NCBI GenBank assembly: GCA_961205875.1
Contig: OY540817.1
Span: 6,607,001-6,671,000 of the forward strand
Reading direction: 5' to 3'
Source: Sialis fuliginosa
Taxonomy: Eukaryota > Arthropoda > Insecta > Megaloptera > Sialidae
Length of the DNA: 64,000 nucleotides
The notes beneath the pieces were generated by a model. The model saw nothing but the letters and a program-made list of their open reading frames with translations, had not been told where the DNA came from and searched no databases. Each line of letters starts with the position of its first letter. Within the stretch, counting starts at the first letter, position 1. Below are positions 38,701-50,700 of this stretch, one piece after another. The position numbers were made by a program, and so were the translations under genes.

Positions 38701-41700
38701 ATCACGGGGTGAACATATAAAATATAATAAAAAAAAACCAACCTAAATAAATGCTTCGTGATATTTATTTAATAAAATGTAAGGAAATTAAATTGCTGTT
38801 TAAATTCTTTTGCGTTTTGCAAATCCCTGTTTTATATTTCTTACAGAAGCCAACCAACATTATGTTGTGTATTCTGTTTTAATTTAACAAAACCTTTAAA
38901 TGAAAGGAGAAATTTCCTGCGTCAAGAAACCAGCGATAAAATCTAAAATAAAGTTACATTGTTTTAATGAAAGGTATTCTGGTACCCACGTCAAAGTTTT
39001 AGTTAGAATGAGAGACGTAAACATTATAAAACACTTTATCAGAAATGAAGATGAAAAAATATCTATACTCTTAGACTAAGCTCCCATGACATTTAGTCTA
39101 CCTCACATGAATACTCTGTGAAAGTGGGCTTAATTATAGCAAATATACCAGGTAATAATAATCCGGTGGCAGACCGATAGGTTTACGTTAATTAATATTT
39201 TTAATTCATTTTTGAAGTCACTAAAAAAGGGGGTTATTTACCCTGCACGACTACTCGCTGAAATTTCGTAATAAAATAAAAAATGATATAAAATTTTAGA
39301 AAAATGTTGTCTGCCTCGTAATTGTCGTTATTAAGCACCTGGCAGACCTAATTCAATTAATTAATTATATTATGTTACTTACCTCATATAACTACTCGTC
39401 CATTTCAATACAGTCGTGCTAATTTGAAAAGTAAATTGAGAAAAATATTTATTTATGTCCGGAAATTTGTTTATCTATTATTGTTTTGAGAGATCTATGT
39501 ATATATTTTAATAGGTGAACATCGAAAATTGTCGTACCTTTTTTTGTAGGTATTTATTGTAAAAGTAGGAGAATGGTTAGGTTAGGTTAGGTTAGGTACT
39601 GTACCATAGATGTGCACAAATAAAAAATCATGTATGTATGTTGCCGTTAAGGCAGGTAAAATATTGGTCGAATTTCGAGGTGACACTAGTATGATTTATT
39701 AGGTGATAACTTAAGTAGTGTCCGTTTTTCCAAATTTAAAAATGCGTACCACAATTAAAACACAATGTTAAAGGCTATACGTTATTCGAAAGTAAATTTT
39801 CTGCTCTACAAGATTATGTGTTTGTTTTTTACTATATTTATTATTTAATTTAATACAAGTCTTCAAAATGGAATGTCAAGTAAACAAAAGAGCACTTTCG
39901 ACACCTCCTTCTGTTCGCGTACAATCAAGGGAATAAAGTCACCAAAGTTGCTCGCGATATTTACGCAGTATACGGTGAAGATTCTTCAGACCTCGCGCCA
40001 TCGGATTTCCACCTTTTCCGGTCGCTTTCGAACGGTTTGCGCGGCGTTTCTTTCAATAATGATGTAGAATTTCTGACATGGTTGGACAAAATCTTAGAGT
40101 CAAGATTGTAAAAATGTTGGCAAAAAATTGTAAATAATGAATGAGAATACATTATTGACTAATTTGTTCTAACTAATTTTGTTGTATTGTCCTCTTTATT
40201 TGGAAAAAAACTTATGTTAACACCCAATATAATAAACCATACGGGCTTGAAAAGTTTTTATGACAGTTTTTTACCTGTCAAACTCATTAGGTAATAAATA
40301 CCAAAAGAAAAAAATCGGCTTAAAAATATGGTCTGATATGCCAGACCACTAATTTTTACTTCCATGTTCTGAAAGAAATGGAAGTATTGTAATACCGTCG
40401 AAAAATCGTTTCCGAGATAACAGCAGTACTACCTTCAAAACGTAGAGAAAAGTTGATTGTCTGTGTGTGTCTTAACTACTGTAAAAAATTCACAGTACTA
40501 AACTGGAAAAAATCGCCAATTTTCTGATGAAATAAAAAAAAAATCCATATACCCGGGGCTCCCTAGACAAAATTGTTGATTTACATCGCGAAAGAACATT
40601 AACCGACATTTCACGTAGGACGGCGACGTGGACTCCATTTCTCATGTCTCTGTTTCGTATTGTATATATTTCACTGCCCCGACGACATTCTGAAACCGTT
40701 CCTCGTAAGCTATTAAGAAGGACTACGTACGTACGTGCAGGGCCGGATTAACAACGTAGCAGGAGTAGCAAATGCTACGGGCCCCGCGTCTCTGGGGGCC
40801 CCGCGACTTTGCGGAAAAATATCTCTTATTGGACTTACCACTTACCGTCTAATGGTTGATACGGGGTGTCCAAATCTACAATAATTAATAATTTAAATTT
40901 AGGGTTTCCGATCTCGAGTCGATTTAATTGAAAAATCGATTTTTGAAGCTCCGATCTTTGATTTTTTTAATCGATTTTTCTAAATTTGCTCAAATCAAAT
41001 CAAGAAAATTTTGTTTGTAAAAGTGGTGTTTTATTATACACACCTCAAAAAAATTAAAGGATAATTTAAAAAAAAGGCAAAACAAAAAATTCAAATTTTC
41101 AAACAGTTATATTTCCGCGAAAATTAATTTAATTTACGTGTTCCAAAGCACATTTAAAAGTTTGTGCTTTCTAATTTTTGAATAAAAATTTCAACAAATT
41201 TTATCATCCCTTTCCGTTCTTTGGCAAGGGTAAAAAGGGTTAAAAAAAATATCCCTTAATTTTTTATTAACTTATCAATTTTTTTAAGGATTGTATATTC
41301 TAAATCAAGTTAGTCAGCGGCGTGACGCCCGCTTAATGTGCAAAAAAAATCCTATTAACTTTTTTCGGGGGGAGTGGGTGAAGCTATCGATTTACTCCCC
41401 GAGTTCCCCCCCCCCCCACGATGCCACTGCCAAGGGCCTCTTTATAACATTTGCTACGGGCCCCGCACTTGCTTAATCCGGCCCTGCGTACGTGTATATA
41501 AATATATTTATAGACCAGTTTGTAACACATACGGTGGTCTTTTTACGTGTTTTGACAATTGTTTTTTGTATCACGTATGTTTTTATTTACTTGTTTGTAT
41601 TTTATATTTATTTTACCTTATACATACACCTATAATTTGTCGTGCATATTATATTATACATGAAAATAGACAGTGAATATTGGATGGAAATTTATCTAAT

Positions 41701-44700
41701 TTTCGAATTCAAAGGTATTTTTTATGTTACTGGACGTTTTTTATACACGCAGTTGACTAAAACTGAAGTTTTTTTTGCATTTTTTTCATTCAAACTCGAA
41801 TATCGTAGCATAAAAAAAGCTACAAAATTATGAATTAAAAATTGTAAGGCTTAGAAAATTTCCTAAAAAATTATTATCCTGAAATTTGCACTCAAAAATC
41901 TCAAATAAAAATCATTTTTTTAGTCATCGCGGTGTGGTCATAAAAACGGTACTTCTGGATTCAAAAAGTAGATAAGATAATTTTAACCCCCTAAAGTTAA
42001 AAAATGATCATATTTGAGTTTTGACCGATCGGCAATACTTCAAAAATGAGCTAATTTTTCAAAAATGCAACAAAGAATGTTTTCGGATCTTTTAATTTTA
42101 ACCCTTCAGTCACGAGATATTTGCTTTCAAAGTTGTTATTAGAGCGTCACCCCTTTCTAATTTCTAAACTATTGAAGCAAAAAATCTGAACAAAATTCAG
42201 ATGGTAGCTTTAGTACTTTTAATGAAAATTATAACAAACACTGTAGCAATAGTTCATGAAAAATTTAAAAATAACTGTTTTTTTACTTTTATAGAAATTA
42301 CATCTATCTTCAACATGAAATAGCTCTTGATACATATTACCAAGTAGAGAATGTTAGTGAGAATGGCTACGGAACCCTATCATTATCATTTTTATTCTAC
42401 CAATTTTATGTAAACATTAAAAATTAAAGATTAAATCTTTCTTCAATTAGAATAGCTATTGATACGTATTATCAAGTAGAGAATGTTAATGAGAACGGCT
42501 ACGGAACCCTATCATTATTATTTTTATTCTACCAATTTTATGTAAACATGAAAAAAACATCTGCCAAGTAAATGCACAGTGCTTCCTCGTGCTAAATTCA
42601 CTAAAACCGATTGTGTTCAGATAAATTGCCTGGCATTGGTTAACCATTTAATTTTTATACAAATTTTACTAAAAAATCTTAGTTCGAATTTTTTCTTAAA
42701 ACGCACCTGAATATTTTTTCATATATTTTTAATTTTTTGACAATTTCAATCTAAATCTAAATTTATGCAAATGTCAAAATGACATTTAAAACGTCAAAGT
42801 GACATTTAAAACGCCAAAGTGACATTTAAAACGTCAAAATGACACTTAATATATCCAATCAAATATCAATTTAGAAAAACAAAACACGAATTTTTAAAAT
42901 TAATTTAGATAAATCTTTGTAAGGGAATATTTTACAACAAACGTAGTAGACCCATATTATAGGAAATTTAATTCTCTACAAAAAATATTCTATAAAATTT
43001 TCTCGCAACATGTGTCGTTCTTGAGATATCTTGAAAAAATTAATATTTTGGGGTGTCACCCCTCCCCCTTACACACGATTTTGATGATTTTGAAATGGGA
43101 CCGTCCTCAAATCAAACCGAACCATCCGACCAAGTTTCAATAATATCGGTTCAGTGGTTCATGAGTTATGCGTGTGACAAGGATTCAGGAGACAGACGGA
43201 CACACGGATACACGGACACACGGACACACGGACAGACAGACAGACACGGAACGAAAAGTGTTTGTCTTGACGTGAAACGGATAAATAAATTTAAAATTTT
43301 GAAATTGGAGAACTTTTTTTTTGTCTCAATCTGAAACGATCACATAGCTTCTCGTATCTTCGATATTGCGAGGAAGCAATTAAAGATTAAATCTTTCTTC
43401 AATTAGAATAGCTATTGATACGTATTATCAAGTAGAGAATGTTAATGAGAACGGCTACGGAACCCTATCATTATTATTTTTACTCTACCAATTTTCTGAA
43501 ATTTGATATTTAGGTAAATAATTAACTTACCTAATTAAAAAATATATATTTTTTATTCTTCTAATTTTACGTAAACATTAATTATATTATTAATAATTCA
43601 ATATTTAAAAAAATTTACTTACCTAATTAAATAATATTTATCGATTATCCTTTCCCTTATTTTCTATAGCGTAATATACACAGTACACAGGTACACACAT
43701 ATAAAAAACAATCGACCACTCTGTCATGAAACTGTCAAACGTTCGTTGTTGTAAATATGTTTAATTATAACATTCGTTGCATTCATGGCTTAATTGAACT
43801 AAAAAGTATCATGAGTAATTAAAACGTCACTTTTAATATTTTTTTTACATCCATATATTTAACAAGTTGTCATACATTTTTGTGTAGAGTACATAATATA
43901 TACATATTATATATATTTACTTCTGTTAAATATCCCTTAATTAACATCATCACGAAATAACGAGAAATTTATCCGATTTTAATCAGATAAATGTCGAATA
44001 CTTTATTTCTAATTAATGGTAATTAAAAAACAAGGTGGCAAATTTTTATTCAATACTTTTCGTGTGCTATTTAAATAAATAAAATATCTACCTTGGGAAC
44101 CACAGGACTTTCTTATACGTAACCCTAACAGTGGATAGTATACGTGATTCTTATTTTATTAAAACATTTCTGATAAACTAATAAGATAGAATAAAATGAA
44201 TAATATAGATAATATTATTCTCTACATATAACAAATAATTTTTTTTGAACGTAATAACTGAAAACGGATGTTTACTCTTGTCAATTTTTGAATTTTCGAA
44301 TTATTTTTGAAATAAGAAAAAAATGTCGAGTATGTTATTATCTATAATTTATTCCCCACACATTTTTTTCCAGCATTTATGTTCACTCTCAGTATTACGT
44401 ATAAGAAAGTCCTATGGTACCTATGGCAAATATGCACACTGTTCAATCTCTGTAATACGTATAAGAAAGTCCCATGACACTCATGGCAGATATTCCTTAT
44501 CTGTTATGAACCATTTGAATTTTTTTTTTTTAATTCGTTTTTTCGAAAAAATGAATAGAACATAATTTATAGATATTGATATTACCTACAATTTTTAACT
44601 TGACCAAAATCGACGTAGGTAAACATCCGTATCCGGTTAAAAGATCGTTTTCAAAAATAGGACGTTTTCTTCCCAAACAAAAAATTAATCTTAAATATAA

Positions 44701-47700
44701 AATTTTATCCTTCTACGATTTGTCGTATTTGACTTACAACGCTTACAGACAGACGGACACACAGACATCATGGCGAAAATAGTCAATATGAATTAAGGGG
44801 AAGTCAAAATGGATAATTACATCAAAATCCGGATTTCAAAAAAAATCGGCTTCACTATACTTACTTACACTATAGGTATGTATATTTCATATACATGGGT
44901 ATAAAAAAGTAAATATTGGGTCAAATTCTACTAATTGAGATCTACATTTCACATGCTTTGGTATAAATTTTTGACGTTATACTTATTTAAGCGCATACAG
45001 ATTTTCCTGGGCAGTGAATAAGTCAAATGCGTTAGGTTCGGTGAACGGCAAGCGCCCCCTAAACCCCGCCCACTCTGGGTACGCCCATGAAGGTCACTTT
45101 TGTGAACTGAAACCAATAATGTGCGTTTGTTATCAGTAACGTGATAAATTGATGAGATTCTCTTCAAAATGTTCAATGATTTCTAAAGTGTTGAATTAAA
45201 TTGAAGTTGTCAAACGATTTTTAAATTGTGTCTCATTATCCTTAATCGAATTTTCAACGTTTGAGTTGAAATTGTAGAACTTTATCTCGAGCAATTTATT
45301 AAGGGTACTAATTAGAACGGCGTATGCTGAAATAGATTATGTTTTTAATTAATAAAAGTGTTGAATACTTGTTATTAAATTTCCTATATATTTGAATTAA
45401 ATAATAATGTAGTGGACGTTAAAACAATAAAAAATACAAAACTTATTATAATCAGTGGAGTATGCGCCTCGCTCCCAAAATTTTAAGCTCGTTATCTTGA
45501 AAACTGTTGGTCGTATGTGAAATTTGTGAATGAACTTGTTTGTAGATAATTTTCTTACGAACAACTTTTATTAAGACCAAAATTAGTGTACAACCTATAG
45601 AAAACGAGCTATTTGCAAAAAACTGATTTTTGTGATTTTGTGCAATTTTGAAATGGATGTTGGTTGTAATTACAAAATAAAGATGTTTGTAAAAAAATAA
45701 GGAAGGTTGTGACCCGGGGTAAAATGATAGTTAATCCCCCCCTACCTCTCTTTAAAGATTATTTTGTTTAAAAAGAAATATTTTGTAAACATTATAAAAT
45801 TCCTTTTTGACTTCCGGGTGTAAGTCGCGTCAATTTGGTCGTGTTATCGGGGTAACGTTTCGTCACACATTGCAGTGGACATCTTCACAGAGTGTTAGTA
45901 ATTGTACATATGTTATAATTACAGGTGGAGACAATTGGAGATGCTTACTGTGTAGCTAGCGGACTGCATAGGACGAGTGCTACACATGCCCAACAAATAG
46001 CATGGATGGCGCTCAGGATGATAGAAACATGTACGCACCATCAGACCCACGATGGCCAACCCATCAGGGTAAGCAATACAACGTTTACCTCCCATATAAA
46101 AATTATACAAAAACAATTCATATAAATACTAGCTAGTTAATTATATTTATTATACTAACGCATTGGATCCGGTGTTACCCGGGGATATTAATTAAACTAA
46201 ACATAAAGTAATCATGCCCACCCGACATGCTCACCCAATATGCCTGCAACACACGATTCACCGCAAATTGTTTTTTTCCGACACAAAATATACAAAAATT
46301 ATACACCTAAACTTTACCTATTCATTAGTGAAAACCGGAATAAAATCCATTCAGTAGTTGAGAAAAACGTGTAAAATTATATTTTCAAACTCCCAGGAAA
46401 TACCAGGTCTTTTCTTAGAATTTGTTTGAAAAACAAAAATAAATAAATAAATAGGTTAGCAACAATCATAATAATTAGTTTCGATATTTTATTTTTCTTG
46501 GAAGTAAAATATTTGTTTATATTTCAATTTTCAATCAATATATTTAATTAATTGTTAGCATGTGTCAAAAAATGATATTAAATCTTAGATTTTCATAAAA
46601 TATTAATAGCCACGAATTTGCACTGAAAAATTATCTAACTATTGATGAAAACCGCATTGAAATCGGTTCAGTAATTACAGAGTCTATAAGCCTCATACAA
46701 ATGAACATTCATTTTTATATATTAGAAGATTATTTTAATACAAATAAGTATAAAAATCAATTATATTATAATACATTAATTAAAATACAAAATTAATTAA
46801 TTAAAACCAAATAAGCGAGATTTTGACAGTACTTTTCTAATTTTTGTTCTTATATCTGCTAAAACTAGTCACATTTGATTTTTTTTCTGCGTTATTTAAG
46901 AAAATAATGCGACATTTTTTTATAGTTATAGTTGTCTTTAAATTTATCAAAATGACAATGGTTTTACTAGACTTAATACTTTGTAGAACTTAGCTTGAAA
47001 TACTAATTTGATACTCAATATTGACGCTTATTTGGTTTCAGCTTTTCACCATTTAGTTTGATTTTTTTTTATTTCTTGTGTTTTTTACTCTGACCACTTT
47101 TAAGACCAATATTTGCTGGTTGTTTTTCTTGTTCTTTAAGACGAAAGGCGTCCTCACGTTGCTTTTTTTCAAGCTCCCTTTTCTTTGCTGCCTCTTCGCG
47201 TTCTTTTCTTACAATGGCAAGACGTTGAAGATCAGTTTGAGCTTGGACTGTTTCACATCTCGCCTGTAGTTTTCTATAATGTGCAATTTTCTCCCATTTT
47301 TGTTTCTCTGTAAAATGAATAATATATATTTATTATATATATTATAATACTGATTATAATTCTTATAAAAGGGGGGGGGGGGTCAAAGCATTTCTTACGG
47401 AAGTCATTCTTTTTTCTTATCATTTATTTGAAAACAGTTTCAAAAAAACGTAAATTTAACATTGATTATAATTCAACTATTATTTAAATGAAGACTTTCC
47501 AGCTTAAATATAGTTAGTTAGTCTAGAATTTAACCCCCCAATGGAGACGTTGGATCAAACTGACCCGTTAGACATTAGGGGCTATTTAAAGCACTATTTA
47601 ACTACATACATAATTTATTAATATAATATAATTAATTATTTTATTATTAAGTTAAAACATGTCATTAAATCCCCAATCATATATTTATCACATAATATAG

Positions 47701-50700
47701 CCCATTTTTTTAAAAGATTAATGAATGTACACAACATAAAAATTATGAAAACGTACAATTATCTTAATCACAACAATATTGACAAAATATGTCTGCATGA
47801 TTTAAACAAAAGTAGTGGAGGGTTGAATATTGAATTAATTAAATATCTTTTGAATCTGACTAAAAAAAAATTTTTTAATGAGCTAACCATGTTGTAAAAA
47901 AGTTACATAAACGGAAGTGTTGGATCAGATCGACCCTTCAACAACTTTGAGGGGAAGTAAAACACCACGTTTCTGTGATAAACTCAAACTAATTAATGTT
48001 AGCTGTTCAACATGATTTAGATTGAAGGTAGACTGGAGGATAAGTAAAGAAATAACTTCGTTTTGTTAATAGAGCTCATCACTGATGTATGTTGGATCAG
48101 ATAGACCACACGTCTCCACTGGCGGGTTGAAAAATTACCGTTTTTTACCCCCCCCCCCCCCTCCCTCACTATACAGGATTTAACCAATGTAGCAAATAGG
48201 GTTGCCAGGTCTGCTTCCAAAAAATAGCGGACAATATAATGAAGGAATTATTTAACTGATATATTGAAATAATATCATGTGAACAATAATTTACTTATTT
48301 AGATTTAATTCAAAAACAGTGAATTCACGAATTCGTAGAATTTGCTAACTTCACTGAAGCTATGTATTTGTGTTTTATACTGAGAACTGATTCAACTGAT
48401 GGCTATTACTAAAGATTAACCTAATATTACTTACATGGTAATTTAATTAGAACACAGCAAAATATTATTTACAAAAAAACAATGATTAACTTTTATGTTT
48501 ATAATGCTTTAACGAAATCTTTGGTTTGACAAATTCGCGCTCTACATTATGTAGATTCTCCTATCCTTATTCTTAGACTGTACGACTTTAGATTATGTAC
48601 CATTTCATCATAAAGCTTTTAAATAAATAAAAATGTCCACTATTTTGTGGAAAAAAAAATAGTGAACATAATGCGAAAAAAGCGGACTGTCCGCTCAAAT
48701 AGTCGACACCTGGCAACCCTAGTCGCAAGAGCATTTTAGATCTCTAGCAACCCTGCAGCTGTTGAAATTATTTTTTAATGAAAAAATATGTAAAATTACG
48801 TAAATAATGGGTAGAGGTTCTCAAAAATGTTACAAATCCTTAAGGGGAATCAAGAAGTTAATAAATCATCTGTACGTAATGAACGGGGAATCCCTGAAGG
48901 TGACTTTGTAAAGTATGAATGTACAACACATTTTTAAATTTATTTAATTATATTGAATGTTTACATTATACAAATTACTTACGTCTTATATCCACAAATT
49001 TAGACATGTTTCTATATTTATAAAATGTAGAACAGAATTAATAAGATATAAAATCAAAATGCAATAAACCAATGTAGTTATGTTGTATAGACTATAGTGG
49101 ACTATAGGTTGTCACTACTGATAAAACAAAGAACTTAAAAGTGATATTCACAAACAGCAATAATTATCCATACATCATTATTGCAATTTGTGATTACTTT
49201 TAATTTGTAAGCTTATAACACATTTATTACTTTTCATATACGTAGGTAAGTATTTATATATTTTAAGTAAATACAAATTGTTAGAAATATTAATGTATTC
49301 ATTGGAATATGTGTTTTGGTAGAAAAATATTTTAACAAAATTGATAGTGTGAATGTGGCTTTGTAGCATTGACATGGCTGGACTGATGATAAGTCAGACA
49401 TGATGGCTGAAATTGAATATTTCCTAATAACCGAAACTGATTATGCGCATGCGTCAACGGATGTTCGAAATTCAAATTTATCAAATTAATTTGTTAAATA
49501 TATAAATAAATACATACAAGTTCAATTGTATATCAACTACAATACACTTATTTAACACGCGAATACCTGTAATTTATTTTAATTATCAAATAATAACTAA
49601 ATAAACAACCATAGATGCATACTCACTATCTGATTAACAATTGAATAAAGAAACTATAGAAGCAGTGCCGTAGTAAGCATAATTGGCGCCCGGGGCACGA
49701 TATCTTTTTGGCGCCCTCAAAAATAATTTTAAAAAAATAATAATATTTTTTTTCATAATTAATTTGAATTAAAATTGACGTGACTAAAAAAAAAAAAAAA
49801 GGTAATTGAGTATTTAATTTCTCAAGTCTTATTTATTAAATACATTCTACATTTTCACGACTAAAAAAAAAAAAAAAAAAAAGGTGTTCAGTTGCATATT
49901 CGAAAATTAAGTTTATGAGGTTCAAAACGTTTCGCCCGGGGCATGATAACCCCCCTTGCCCCCCCCTCGCTACGCCACTGTATAGAAGCACGTCACATAC
50001 CTCTATATCATATCAAAATTGAGTTTAGTGTTGCGTCTCGCGCATGCGCAAATGGAAATGATACTGTTAGAAAATGTACGAAATTTAGCCATCCGGTTTA
50101 ATAGTAATTCCATAGGTATCCACTATCCAGTTAAATAATACCAGATCAGTGCTTTGTAGTAAACATAATGACATGACGGGGATTCACAGAACAGTTGACT
50201 TGATATGGATATTGATAAAAAAAAACGAGTCGAAATTAAATTTTGTGAATCGCAAAGATGATGGCAGCAAGTCTTATTAGTATATTATGCAACTATTAAT
50301 ATGTTATATACTACTGTGACATCATTCATAAGTTAACCATCTTACTAGTATGTACATTCTGTGGTATGTACAGTAGAATTAACCTCTATAATAAGAATTT
50401 GCTAGAGTGCAAAAGTAACGCTATCTGCTAGGTATTAAATATAAATGACAACACACTCACTGATATAGCGAATTAAATCGTACATTATGATAACCTTGAC
50501 GCGATACAATCAGTGACTTAAAATAAGTGCTGTCAAGTGTACCTCATACAATATATAGCATTTACATTATTATACATTTATTACCACTGCTTTAAAATAT
50601 CTAGTAATTTCATAACAATTTGACACCTAGTAGTTAGCGTTAGCTGGAAGCTAATTTACATTTGCACACAAACAAATTCTTTATTACTGGACATAAGTCA

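Larger units (their letters stand above)
37313..40497. mobile_element. Large element with inverted ends (3.2 kb)
   Basis: 37320-37480 and 40355-40500 are diverged inverted copies: ACAGTAGTTAAG against CTTAACTACTGT, GAAGGTAGTAC against GTACTACCTTC, and TACAATACTTCCATTTCTTT against its inverse. A mariner remnant (39699-40227) lies inside. The exact termini are not clear. Confidence 0.6.
42300..43510. repeat. Three direct copies of a short repeat with a retroelement-like tail
   Basis: TACGTATTATCAAGTAGAGA, ATGTTAATGAGAACGGCTAC and GGAACCCTATCATTATTATT occur near 42340, 42450 and 43420. An inverted relative is at 57138-57210. Confidence 0.75.

Noticed and set aside
43053..43334. Frame [20 protein letters not shown] of 93 residues
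   Set aside because: It is the tail of a retroelement-like repeat with a (CGGACACA)n microsatellite; a related tail is at 15750-15870.
44949..45176. Minus-strand frame with [20 protein letters not shown]
   Set aside because: It is GC-richer, but the wording resembles a repeat boundary and no start, splice site or family supports a gene.
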